NCBI GenBank assembly: GCA_004154925.1
Contig: QJNS01000243.1
Span: forward strand, 1-64,000
Reading direction: 5' to 3'
Origin: Monosporascus cannonballus
Lineage: Eukaryota > Ascomycota > Sordariomycetes > Xylariales
DNA length: 64,000 bases
The translations under genes and the position numbers were made by a program. Each line of letters starts with the position of its first letter. Within the stretch, counting starts at the first letter, position 1. The notes under the pieces were generated by a model. The model was not told the origin of the DNA. It made no database searches and was given only the letters and a program-made list of their open reading frames with translations. Shown in pieces: positions 10,842 to 21,400 of this stretch.

Positions 10842-12081
10842 TTAGACAGGCTTGACCATGAATATCTGTAGATTAAGTTATTAGTTAACTGCACATAACA
10901 GTAGGCCGCGCTGGACTTTACCTGATTTAAAGCTTGCATGTCTGCGAGTGCTAACCGCTTCGACGCGATATATCGTCCTCGTACGTGGTGTCGGCTACCA
11001 ACCGCTTGTGGTGTGAAGGTACTTGTTCCCACGGGAGTCGATGATCCGCTCTCCTGCGGACTAACGTTCGAAGGAGTAGTTGTTTCCGTCGGTGTTGCTT
11101 CCCCGATGAACTTCGCAAGTTTCTTCTCTTTCTTTTCCTTCTTCCTCTTCTTCTTATCCTGCTTTCCCTTGCTAGTATTGTCGCCTGAAGCGGAAGTTTC
11201 CTTGTCTTCGGCGTCGGAGTCCGATGCTGCACTAGTTCTGGCTTTCGAGCTCTTCCTTTTCTTGCCCTTCTGCTTCGACTTGGAACTATCACCTTCGCCT
11301 TCGCTAGACTCCTTGCACTTCTTCGATTTTTTCCGTTCCTTACAGGAATCTTTCTGCTTGAAGTCTTCCATTGAGTCGTCCTGCGCACCTTCGTCCTTCG
11401 CTCGCTTCTTTCGCTTCTTCTCTTGAGAGCCGTCCGAACCGTCTGCTGGCTCTGCCTCCTCCGCTTTCCGTTTCTTGGACTTCTTTTCCTTCTTCGCCAT
11501 TTTGGATGGCTCCCGCCCCTCTTCCACAGACTCCGACGTCGAATTCTGCGTGCTCTCTCGGTCAAATGCCGCATAATCGGTGCTGACTAACGCCTGCATG
11601 TGGTCTCCCACCAGTAGTCCTCCGCCGACGAATCTCATGGGACCGTATCTCCTCTCGACGTACAAGCTCGTCTTGATGTCCGACCGTAACTTTCGCTCCT
11701 TCTCGATCGCATCTTCGGATTTTCCGTTCAGCCTTCCCAGAAGGTCCTTGAAGCCATCTAGGCCGGTACATTCAGTGCTCTGCTTCTGGCGCACCTTCGC
11801 ACCTAAACCCAGAGTATCATCTTTCAAGACCACCTTTATGGGCGCAGAGCTCGCTGCGCTATGAAGTCCGGCATGTCCAGCATCCTTGGCACCTAAGACG
11901 TTTCCCGGCTCCCATCCTTGGGCACGTAGGATCCTATGGCCAAAGGTAGTCTCGTTGCGGCTCCATTTGGTGTTGTTCGGATCGTGAGCGAGCTTGCGAC
12001 GGCTACAGCTCGTATGTTAGCACTCCCCGCACTGTACGGATCAGGAGGGGTAACGTACTTTTTCGGCCCTGAGAGGCCCAT
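10842..12081 (-). CDS. PXR1: PXR1-type G-patch protein, three exons
   Basis: Exons are 12081-12059, 12002-10922 and 10865-10842 (375 residues); introns of 56 and 56 nt have GTACGT/GTAAAG donors and TGTAG/TACAG acceptors. The N-terminus MGLSGPKNRRKLAHDPNN leads into FGHRILRAQGWEPG and DDTLGLGAK, the G-patch of Pxr1/PinX1. Next is the conserved GLDGFKDLLGRLNGK block. A long Lys/Glu/Ser-rich low-complexity region with many KKRK-like nucleolar signals follows, then the C-terminal RGRYIASKRLALADMQALNQ segment, with IFMVKPV encoded by the tiny last exon. The family stimulates the DEAH helicase Prp43 in rRNA processing, binds telomerase in yeast, and acts in the nucleolus. All domains and splice sites are intact, so it is probably functional. 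The antisense frame across the Lys-rich part is a shadow. Confidence 0.93.
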
Positions 12082-12703
12082 TGCTACGGTATGGGTTCTA
12101 CGGCAATGGATACAGCGCCGAGGACGGGAGACAGAGGTAGGTGAACAATTGATCGAAGTGCATTTAAATCTTATGTACGAGACTAGATTCGATACCTGGT
12201 AGCGAGAGGGACTTTTTTGGTGGGGCGCTCGATAAGATCGATAAGCATGTCAAGTCATTGGAATTCCGTTGGTGGCTGGTGCGTACAGGGCGTAGCTAGA
12301 ACTATCACAGGGAGCACCACCTGCTGGCCAGGTGTCAATCAAACCCCCTATCTTCAAGTTACGATGCAGGCAGCAGGAGCGCGTTTGTGAGGTTCTAATG
12401 TGCCAGTGTGCTGGCGTTGCCAATATGGAAGTTGCAACGCAGGCATGTCTCTACATACTTACATATGTTGGCGTGCATAACCGGATAGTTGCATTTTCCT
12501 GCAAGTAATTATCATATCGTGATTGAGGCCTCTCGCTCAATTTCAGTCATCGCAGGCTTCTTCTCTCATCCTCTTTCCAAAGATTAACCACTGCACCTGA
12601 GGGCATCTGTCCCGGCAAAAAATACTGTAACCGTTAAAGCAGGTCTAAATTCAAGTATACCTGTTCGTATCCGAAAATCTATCCACAGAAGGACCTCTGT
12701 GTC
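12082..12703. promoter_or_regulatory. Shared divergent intergenic region
   Basis: This 620-bp spacer separates the divergent starts of PXR1 (minus) and the coiled-coil gene (plus), so it presumably holds both promoters. The final 100 bases before 12704 are pyrimidine-rich, as is usual for fungal leaders. I could not identify a specific operator, RNA gene or repeat in it. Confidence 0.45.
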
Positions 12704-13251
12704 ATGGCCGCAACCCGTAGAAACGCTCCTCCCAGCGAAGTTGATTCCACAGACAATGACTACGACGCCGGCGCAGCTCCCAACTGCGCTGAAGCCGTCA
12801 AGAAGATTGTATGGTAGTCCCAGCTGCAGAGATGGAAGCCTAATGTGTCCCGAGACTAACCCATCAACCTTCGGAAAAGGGAAAACTCCAGGCTCAGCGC
12901 GAAGAAGGCCGGGAGAGGATCGCCAGTTACTACGAGGAGAAACTTGCCATGATCAAGGCCCGTAGTGAGCAAGATCATCAATCTCTGTGCGAGAAGCTGT
13001 AAGTCATGGCTAAGCTCCACACGCACCCCCAGATACACAGGTACAGCTGACGGTCCTTGGCTCCTTACAGAACGGGTTTGAAGTCTGAAAAGCTTCAAGC
13101 TCTGATCCGCGCAATTGAGGAGAGAATGGCATGCGAAGACGCAATTCTGCAGCAAATCATTACCCTCCGGAAGGACGCTGACCACGTCGCCATGCTCATC
13201 GATGCTATATACCAGGCACGAATGGAGTACGCGAAGTCTACGGAAGCTTAA
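12704..13251 (+). CDS. Small coiled-coil protein of unknown function, three exons
   Basis: Exons 12704-12808, 12880-12998 and 13071-13251 give 134 residues in one consistent phase. Intron 1 (71 nt) has GTATGG, a GACTAACC branch and an AAAAG acceptor; intron 2 (72 nt) has GTAAGT, CAGCTGAC and TTACAG. The N-terminal 35 residues (MAATRRNAPPSEVDSTDN...) are polar and probably disordered. The rest is rich in Glu, Lys, Gln, Leu and Ile with heptad-like spacing (EEGRERIASYYEEKLAMIK; SEKLQALIRAIEERM; ILQQIITLRKDADHV), which suggests a helical coiled coil. No signal peptide or membrane segment is seen. I do not recognise a named family. Ordered splice sites and an uninterrupted frame argue that it is a live gene. 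Confidence 0.75.
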
Positions 13252-14284
13252 TATATTCAAGATATGGTATAAGAGCCCTAAGGAAGCTGAGGTTCGAATC
13301 TTGCTCTCAATCTGAACGTATCGGGCCTAGATGAAATGTAAAAACAGAGATGTTTTGAAATCCGTAAATTAATCTCCGTATCAAAAGGAGACATAGAGTT
13401 GATCAAATGACAAAAACAAATCCAAACCCAGTGTCGCTTGTCACCACGACCTCGGAATCAAGCATTTCGAACCACCATTCCCCCCATTAAATACCAGATA
13501 TCCGGGCAAAGCCCTTCTTCCCACGCCTCAGACGCCTATATCTTCCGAAACGACATAACCCTTTTTGTTGAACCTAGCAACGCTATGGCTTAGTTAGCTA
13601 ACCGGCTAGTGGAAATAGCGTCGGCCACTCCGGTATTCTTATCTCTTGGCTACCACTGTTTTTATCTGTATTTAAGGAGTATTCACCACCTTCACCTTCT
13701 ATAGAGGACCTTCTAGAGGTAAGGCAACCTTTAATACACTTCTTCTTCAGTTATATGCTTCTGTGTGTGATGTCAGGGTCACACACTTTTCCAGGGCTAC
13801 CGCTCGACTCATCGTAGGTCGAGCAACGTTGCTCACAACTCCCTGCCTGACTCCTCGCCAAGTCATATCAATGCATGCCAAAACGTAGAGGGAGCATCCG
13901 ACAGTGGCGTTAAAGTCGGGCATGAGGCAATCTCGCCACCACGTCTAAAAGCCGTGCGGGACGTAGGTGTACTCTCGTCGAAGCGCAGCACGTTCCAGGC
14001 TGATGGGAAAGTCGATGATGCCGCCACGACCAGAGCCGTCGAGCGCGAAGTATTTATCACCAGGTATTAGTTTTTAAAGCTTCTTGGGACCACAGACGAA
14101 CGCAGGATTTCGGCTGCGTTCCAGAGCATTCAAGATACAACCCTTCCGGAGCTGGACGTTGTAATCGTTCCGAGCGGCTAAGGAGCGCCTAGAGGAGAGA
14201 TTCGACGGGAATTCAATGGTAATTTCAAATTCAAAGGGGAGTTCTACCTAATACCCGCTGCCGTCGCTGTCGTCATCTGCATAG
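13252..14284. other. Intergenic with a cluster of small inverted repeats
   Basis: I see no supported gene. Between 13566 and 13840 lie features resembling a degraded LTR: a TGTTGAACC...AGCAACG start, a TATTTAAGG box near 13671, and three perfect inverted repeats close together (13763-13786, 13802-13824, 13821-13834). Positions 13860-14280 hold discontinuous frames that may be the eroded 5' part of the next pseudogene. Confidence 0.4.
13566..13840. repeat. Candidate decayed solo LTR with hairpins
   Basis: The left end reads TGTTGAACCTAGCAACG and the right end CGTTGCTCACAAC, which are inverted versions of each other with small differences. Internal stems are GTGTGTGA/TCACACAC, GCTCGAC/GTCGAGC and the 14-bp palindrome GAGCAACGTTGCTC. 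No target duplication is visible and the right end does not finish in CA, so this stays a candidate. Confidence 0.3.
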
Positions 14285-14878
14285 CCTCCACCAATCATCC
14301 GCTGGGGGGTAATCCGCCGCGACGAAGGTCTCGCCTTTCAGGTGTGTCAGCACTTCAAGAAGGAAACGAGGGAGATATTCTTCGCTCGCCATGATCGGGT
14401 GATATTCGATGGCGAGCCCGGATACCTTCGACCCACCAACCTGGAGTTGCGGAGAGATACAGATGGTACTTGCAACCCTCAGGGTGCGTTCGTGATTTTT
14501 GATACTCCCAGGTCGGCCGCAGGCAAATAATATCATGAGCGACACGGACCGCGGTCGGACGAAGCACGCGATCGCTACCCTTCACATAGGCATGTCGAGA
14601 AACGGGCGGCTGTTGCCGAGGCGGTACTTCGCATGCTTCGGCTCCACGGTGCGCGACCGAGGGCAGGCGCTCAGAAGTTCATAGCTGTTCATGTGCATGC
14701 AGCGGTTGGCCTGCCTAGATGTCACACCCAGGGAAGGTTTCGCGTGGGGCGCTATGAGAGCCGTGCTTTTATCAACGAGACGGAGTTCTCCCATTTCTCT
14801 ACCTCAGGCGGCTATATGGCCCTGCGCCGCACAATTTCGTGTCTACAGCCGCTTTGTCGCACGCAGGATTCCTGGTGA
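14285..14878 (+). pseudogene. Decayed unknown protein gene
   Basis: One frame stays open from 14285 to the TGA at 14876-14878 except for a single TAA at about 14528-14530. It has protein-like composition: PPPIIRWGVIRRDEGLAFQV, then CQHFKKETREIFFARHDRV and IFDGEPGY, and after the stop HRHVEKRAAVAEAVLRMLR and KFIAVHVHAAVGL. A TAG immediately precedes 14285, and an upstream AG could be a splice acceptor. The layout (FKKETREIFFARHDRVIFDG) recalls fungal F-box-like or similar large-family proteins, but I cannot name the family. It is either a degenerate copy or a gene with an unrecognised intron over the TAA. Confidence 0.35.
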
Positions 14879-14990
14879 AGGCCGGGTTTATGCTGAAGAG
14901 TTGAACGCGCTGTCCAGGTGCCTCAAAGGCGTGCTCCCAGATAGCCAACCTGAGCTCCTTGGGAGCATGGGGGAGATGTGGAACTCCTGA

Positions 14991-15864
14991 AGCGGAGCAA
15001 TTTCCACCGTGAGATATCTACCTGCGTGGTAATAATACGCATGGAAGGTGCAGGGAGAATGTGAGATCCGAGATAGTAAGCGGGATATGATATGGGAGCG
15101 TGCAACATCCAGTGTTCAAAGGTCGAGGGTGATGAAGAAAGTAAGAAAAGGAAGCGCGGATGGACTGGTTAGTCAAAACGTTTTGGACCGAGGAACCTTA
15201 ATAAAGCTACATAGAAACTTTATTGGGAGGTTCAAGCAGTGAAGTTCATACTGTAGTATATCTACGAGCACTAGCGAGGCATTTTTAACTGCATACATTG
15301 CCGCGCCTCATGAACGTCTTGCCATTGCAAACCTTAGTTATATGTGTGCCTGCGGCAAACTCGACGTCGAGCGAGCGGCTATGCTACTTCATGGTACACT
15401 GAAAAGTTTAAGGGGGGGGGACCATAGCCACTGAAGCACCGGAGTCATCTCCCCCTCCGCTATCGAGGCCTAAAGGAAAATTGAGGTAATAATGTCTCCA
15501 CTGCTTAGTAAAGCTTAAATATATTGCTCTTGCTTGAACTTTATCCAGTGCACCGTGCTGCCCATGCCGGCTGATGACGCAGCGATCTCTGAGCCATGCT
15601 TCTAAGTGAACCATTCGCGGCAGGCCGCGGCGGGTACCCCGATTTCAAGAGGGATTACGAGCGCCGAAGAGTAACCCGGCACCTACTTACTGGAACGGGG
15701 CCCTGATAACACTGCAGAGGAGGCAACAGATAGTTGTAAGACAGACAGAGCATCATGTACATGAGTACTCCGGCCACCACTAATCCCTCCACGCTAGCGG
15801 TAATCCGAAAAGTGAGGTAAGATTCCACATCATGATGGAAAAGGAGCCTTTGGGCTTATGGATG
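14991..15864. other. Intergenic, no supported gene
   Basis: This stretch holds a G9 run at 15412-15420 and short frames only (for example minus 15614-15408). Composition is balanced, with no RIP signature. I see no structure that I can assign. Confidence 0.4.
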
Positions 15865-16040
15865 GATCACGGAAAAGGGCCCTTATTACAAGGGTCGCCC
15901 AGAAGCCATTCCTCTCCGAAGCCCTAGAGTCCTATCTATATCATGATCTCTCACACCAAGTGGGATCACCGTTTCCTAGCTTCTTCATAGCCAATTCAAG
16001 GCCTGAAGAGCTGTGCAGTTGCTTCCCAGTGAGTGTAACA
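15865..16040. mobile_element. Solo LTR related to 9709-9870, TSD GGATG
   Basis: This 176-bp block is bordered by GGATG at 15860-15864 and 16041-16045. It ends GAGTGTAACA and shares with the 9709-9870 copy the strings GGAAAAGGGCCC, CAAGTGGGATCA, TTCCTAGCTTC and AGAGCTGTGCA in the same order and orientation. Its left terminus (GATCACGG) has diverged from the expected TG start. The surrounding sequence is not recognisable as a gene. Confidence 0.75.
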
Positions 16041-16372
16041 GGATGAGAGATTGTTGTCGGTCTTGAAGTTGGTTAAATGAATTGTAGGCCGCCGCCGGGA
16101 GTTGGCGGTGGAGTGATGCTTAGAAGGGTAGAGGGGAGGAAGGATGAGGGAAGGACATCACTTCTGGGTGTGGGTCGAGTTGGTTGGATCAATTTCAAAG
16201 TGCGCCTGTAACAATCTCCGCGCATACTAGCACACTGCCATTTGACCGCGTTGCAAACATCCTGTCATGGCTCCTGTGTGTTCCCGAAGTGGGGTTTCAA
16301 TACAGATCAAAAGAACTCTACTTTTTCATTTCGAATCACACTGTTCGCCCCTTACGTCCCCGTATTCATCCG

Positions 16373-17182
16373 TTACCAGTCCACGGGGAGAGCACCACCA
16401 ACGTCGAAAGCCACCCAGGGGGTTTGCTTCCGCGGATGAAGCTTGCGAAACTCCGATTCGTCCAGCACTGCGAAGGTCTCTGGATCTTCCACCGAATATG
16501 ATTCTTTCCTGAACTCGTCATCGTACTCGAAGCCGCCCCGGCTAAGGCACAACCGTAGCACGTCGGCCCGCCCATCCAGCAGAGCACGCATTGCTATATT
16601 TCTGCGGGCATATTTGGCGTATTTCCGTCCAATTTATCGTCTTGAGCTGTGATGTTTTCGACTGTGCCGGTGCGATAAGCTTTGAAGATTTCTTCGAATT
16701 GGCTTGCGTCTACAGGGTACCAGTGAGTGAGTGCGGGAGCCGTCCCAAAGGAAGGCCGTCTATGGCTCACCTTCGATGTGTTCCATCTCTTTGGATACAC
16801 ACTGTACTGAGTAGCCAAATGGGTCCCATCTGTGTAGTCTATACTCGTCTTTCGTAGCGTACTCGATATCGTGTTCGTGGGTTTCTGTCAGGTGCTAATG
16901 TTGGGATACGGTGGAACCTTCTGGACAGGGGTCCTACGGATATATATAGGGGGTGGAGCCCCCTATATATTTAGGAAGGACAGGCGTTAATGGTTACCTC
17001 TATTGCTACCTAACAGCTAGCTTCCTGCCTTTCACTTTGTGCTCACCCTTTTCCTTGACAGTTTCGCCGGTGAAGTGATTGAGTAGGTGGTGATAATATT
17101 CTTCTTCGTTATTATCGCCGTCCTTTTTTGCAATGGCAGCCTCGGCATAGCACAGCGACATGCTAGATAATGGTGTAGCCAT
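16373..17182 (-). pseudogene. Unknown gene with an LTR in one intron and a frameshift
   Basis: Exon a 17182-17047 (MATPLSSMSLCYAEAAIAKK...NHFTGETVKEK) splices by GTGAGC...CTGACAG to exon b 16884-16771 (ETHEHDIEYATKDEYRLHRW, then DPFGYSVQC), then by GTGAGC...CTGTAG (61 nt) to exon c from 16709 (DASQFEEIFKAYRTG). Phases agree at both junctions. The first intron contains the LTR 16899-17015. Exon c runs into a stop near 16594, but another frame continues KYAKYARRNIAMRALLDGRA, then DVLRLCLSRGGFEY and DPETFAVLDESEFRKLHP, to a TAG at 16373, so a one-base shift near 16640 is likely. The ALLDGRADVLRLCLSRGG stretch resembles the end of an ankyrin-like repeat. The 5' start is uncertain and the family is not recognised. 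Confidence 0.5.
16899..17015 (-). mobile_element. 117-bp LTR in an intron, TSD GCTAA/GCTAG
   Basis: On the plus strand it begins TGTTGGG and ends CCTAACA, a near-perfect terminal inverted repeat. Flanks are GCTAA (16894-16898) and GCTAG (17016-17020), one mismatch apart. The core is a long hairpin, TATATAGGGGG...CCCCCTATATA. It is the inverted partner of the LTR at 7281-7372, which precedes a copia gag stub, so it is read here as a copia solo LTR in minus orientation. It sits wholly inside the intron between exons a and b of the surrounding gene. Confidence 0.75.
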
Positions 17183-17948
17183 CGGTAAGCCTTGTGATGT
17201 GACTCTTCGATACGGTTTCCGGGGGGGTGTAGGCACCAGATAGTAGCATCAGTGCTATAAGTTTATTTCCTTCCTGATATATGTCCGTTGCAAGCTGCGG
17301 GTGGTACCTTCGAATGCCACATGGGCTACCTTATCGCCCTGTTCTTATATTCGGCGGTACCCAGAAGGCACGCCTAGTAAGGTGACGGTGGCTGTGAGCT
17401 GTGAATTCACATCAAGTGTGGCGCAAGGCTTGGCTGTCCTATAACCATCCAGTGGTCCCAGATATATGCATCAAATGCCCTATTGCGTTATTTGAATCGA
17501 GATAATAATGCCTTTAGTTGATACAGACACAGCCCAGAAGATTCTGGCCGAATACTTGTAAAATAGCTATTACTTATTGATAATTTTGCGTTAAAATGTT
17601 ATTATAAAACATAAACTAAACTCTAGCTTGGAATAAAAACCGTTTTATATTTATAAATCCGTTTTAAGGTTTAAATGAAATTGGTTTACCGTTTTTAATA
17701 TTTAGTATTCTATTATAAGCAAAAAATCTCTTACCTTATCGTGATCAGGACCCCATTTTGGAGGTTGTGGCTGCGCCTGCGGCGCAGCAGCCGTGACCAC
17801 AGCTATAGCTTCTAATAAAGAAATATCTGTCAAGGGTCCAATATATCAACTAAACTCCTTTAAAAATCATTCCCATAAAAACAATAAAAGTTTTAAAAAA
17901 AGACATAATAATAAATTATAATTTCTAAAACTTAACTAATACCGTTTT
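17183..17948. other. Transition from balanced to AT-rich, RIP-mutated DNA
   Basis: Base composition shifts abruptly at about 17545. To the left it is balanced with no assignable gene; to the right TpA-rich sequence with in-frame stops in every frame begins. The AT-rich piece 17545-17948 lies just left of the target site of element B1. It may be the other half of the copia relic that resumes at 41235, but I could not confirm this by motif. Confidence 0.45.
17763..17803. repeat. GC-rich hairpin in AT-rich surroundings
   Basis: GCTGCGCC at 17770-17777 and GGCGCAGC at 17781-17788 form a perfect 8-bp stem with a TGC loop. The outer arms (GGTTGTG and the following CCGTGACC) extend it imperfectly. 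It stands out as an island of G and C in RIP-mutated DNA. Function unknown; hairpins of similar kind lie in several LTRs of this window. Confidence 0.5.
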
Positions 17949-18005
17949 TGTTATAACCTAACAGGCTGCGGCCTTGAAAACGGTCGCGACAGGAATATAA
18001 GTAAG
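17949..18005 (+). repeat. B1 5' LTR, first fragment
   Basis: It starts TGTTATAACCTAACAGGCTG, the B-family LTR start also seen at 25045, 38860 and 40813. It is preceded by GTTTT (17944-17948), which matches GTTTT after the LTR at 40813-41234. It is cut at GTAAG by element A and continues at 24815. Confidence 0.8.
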
Positions 18006-18406
18006 TGTTATGGCCCAACGAGCCACGGTCTCTAGAAACGGTCTGTCATAACCCAACCACAAGTACGCGTTGGGGCAGGTTACGTAATGGATTACCAACT
18101 TACTAAAAGTGAACCAAAAGGCCAGATTACCAATTTATTAATTATAAGCCAATAAGCCGGATTATTAATTTACTGGCGGTAAATTAATAAACCGGATTAA
18201 AATATATATATTTATTATTATTATAATTTAAATAATTTTAATTTACAATATTTATTAATATTAATCGTTTATAATACGTTTTTATATTTTTAATAATAGA
18301 AAACGTAATTAAATTATCTTATTAGTATAAAGTTTTACGATATTCTTATTGATATAAATTCGTACAACTAAGGTTTAATAATTAGTTAAATCCTTTAGCC
18401 GTTATA
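18006..18406 (+). repeat. Element A 5' LTR
   Basis: Begins TGTTATGGCCCAACGAGCC and ends GCCGTTATA, the RIP-altered form of the GCCGCCACA that ends its partner. It is followed by CGTTATAAACTTTTA, where the primer-binding site should be; a nearly identical string follows the 5' LTR at 25342. Confidence 0.88.
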
Positions 18407-21400
18407 CGTTATAAACTTTTATTTAGTAATACCGTTACATTTTGAATAATATAGCCGATATTATATCTATTAGCAAACAGCCCGAATAATCTATTTACTA
18501 AGTCCCTGATTACCTGGACATTAGAATAAAATCCGAAAAGGAAAAGAAGAAATTTCGTTTTTTTTGCGAAAAAGTTCTTCGACGTTTATATGCCATATAC
18601 GGACGTATTTTTTAACTTAAAAAATAATAATAATTTTACGATATCCGTTTAAACCACCTATAAAAAACTTAAAGAAAAAAAGTTTCCGAAAGCGAAAAAC
18701 CATTTCGAATAAGCTAAATTATTTAGCTGAATTTTACTAAAAAGTTAAAAAAGGATTTTTAATTTTTTTAAACCAGAACCTTTCGACGGAATTTTAATCT
18801 AATTATAATTATTTTTAATATAATACCGAATATACGTCGAGTATTTTTTATTTAACTTATTATATTTATTATACGATTAAAATTCGTTACCGGATAATTT
18901 ACCGAAATTACGGTTATTTAATTTAAACCCGTTATAAGGAAATATGTTATTTTGCTAATCGAAAAACGAAACCCAAAAACAATACGAATTTATAGCGATT
19001 ATAAATAATATAAATAAATATTAATCAAAATTTTCAAAATAATAACTGAAAAAGTAAAACCAAAATATAAATTTAATAATTATAATAAAAAGGATCTGTA
19101 TTTAATAATGGCAATACGTTAATTTAATTAATAACTAAATTAAATTAAAGATAAAAAATATTAATTGCTAAGTTTTTTTGGATAATTAAAAAGAAAATCT
19201 AATTTTTTTTAAATTTGGTCGGCTTAATTATTTATCGGATTATATTATTATAAAAGTTAAGATTAAGGATTCATAATATATATAATGTATTAAAAATATA
19301 TAAACAAAATAATAATATATGCCGATACATAATTAATACAACCGTTTTTCGACGTAATGATATTTTTTACGGCACAAAACTAGGACTTATAAAATTAAAA
19401 CCGTTTTATAAAAAGGAATAAAGCCAAATTACGTACTATAATTATAACAAAATACGACATAACGTAATATAATACAAAGCACTTAAAAAGGCCCGTTAAA
19501 ATAATTAAAAACATGTATTTAAAAAATAATCCAAAAAGTCCAAAAAAACGAAGATAAATTTATTAATATAATTCAGCTTAAATATATATCGGGTTCCCTA
19601 TCGCAAAAAATCTAATAAGGAATATAAAACGCCACAAAATTAATTTAATAAATATCGCGAATATAACAAAAAGCATTATAAGGATAATTACGTAAATGTT
19701 AGGATTAAATAAAAAGAATTTATCCCGGAATCTTTAATTAATACGGAAAAATATATGCTATATAGTGTCCACGATAAAAATATTCCAATTACGAAAAAGG
19801 GAAATAATATATTTATGGACCAATTACCTGTATATATTATGAAAAATTCAACTTATTATACCGGACCGGAAATAACAAAAACGATAAATAATAATATCGA
19901 TATTTTCGATTTATAATCCCAGAAATTATTTAATAATTAGCCAAAATAAAAAGTTAATTCGAAAAGAAATAATATCCGCAAAAAACCATTGTTATTTATA
20001 TTAATAATATACTTACCAAAGGGAAAAAAATTAATTTAACGTATAATAAAAAGCATTATTTGGAAGGTATTATAAATTTCCATTTTTAATTAATATTTAT
20101 TATAAATCTTGACGAAAAAAAGTTAATAAAAAGAAATACGTTAATTTATAAAAGATTTTTAAAATCATAATTAGGACGATATATAATAAATTAAAATTAT
20201 AAATATAAAAAGAATTTGTTTAATAAATAAACAATTACAACAAAATTACAAATAATTAATAAAGCTTAAAGAAATAATACGCCGGCAATAACAACAAATA
20301 TAATAGGTTAATACGTTAGACGTAAGAATATAAATAAAATTTAATAAATTCGAATAAAAATTAAAAGAAAAAGGTTTTTTATAAAAAAGCCGCAGAATAA
20401 CAAAATATATAGGAATTAAAGAAAGTTTTTTAAAAAAGCTTGAAATACGACGATAAAAGCTATTGATAACCTTATTACTTCGGATAAACGAATCGGAATA
20501 TATTAAAATACTGCAATAATAAGTTACAAAACCTAAAATAAGAATTATATTATATTATATATAAATAAAAAACTTAAAGTATTTTGGAAATATAAGTCAG
20601 AATTTTATATAATGATAAATCCCGAAAATTAAAAATTTATTTATGATAAAAAAATTCGTTATCGTTTTATTTAAGAATTATAAAATGATTTTAAGATTAT
20701 TATAAATACGTTAATACAAAATTTGATTAATAAAAAGATTAACTAAATAAAGTTTATTTTATATTTTATTAACAAATAAAAAGAGAGAAAATTAAGATTT
20801 TAATATTTAATCGATAATAACGCCGAATATAAATATAAGGATATAGCAAAAACCTTATTACTTAAAGAGATAAAACATAAGAAAAAGAACGGGCATTAAA
20901 AAGGAATATAACGTACCGTTATTATTATTAAAACGAGATTAAAGCAACTAAATAACGACTTAAAAAATAATAACCTTAAAATTAAAAGATTTAACTAATA
21001 TGTTACCATAATAACATAGGTATAAGCAGCTTTTCAAAAAAAGCTTGATATCAAATTATTAAAATATAGCGAATAGAACTATAAAATAAATCTTAAAAAG
21101 GATTCTTAACAAAGTTTTACCTTATTTATAAGCTTAATAAAAATAAGTTATATATTCTTTAAAAATACCCGGAATATTAGTTATAAAAAATAAATTCAAC
21201 TTTTAAAAGTATTAGCAAAATAATTTATATTTTTCGTATTTCATAAAAATAGAAACTTGCGATTTATAGGTACTTATCGATAATTGAACGATATTATTAT
21301 TAAAAATCGAAAATTATTATTTTTAATTACGAAACTAAAAAACTAATTTTACGGAACCATATAATTTATAATGTTCGATTTTAAAAATAAATATAACCTT

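Noticed and set aside
10938..11574. Plus- and minus-strand frames of 162 and 207 codons with Phe/Ser-rich or Arg-rich composition
   Set aside because: Shadows of the Lys/Glu low-complexity region of PXR1; the PXR1 frame has matching splice sites and conserved ends.
13285..13315. GGTTCGAATC string resembling a tRNA B box
   Set aside because: No pairing T-stem, no A box at the right distance and no acceptor stem upstream; not a tRNA.
15408..15614. Minus-strand frame with a short DSGAS string recalling a retroviral-type protease
   Set aside because: The string stands alone within a glycine-rich run beside a G9 tract; no other retroelement motif nearby.
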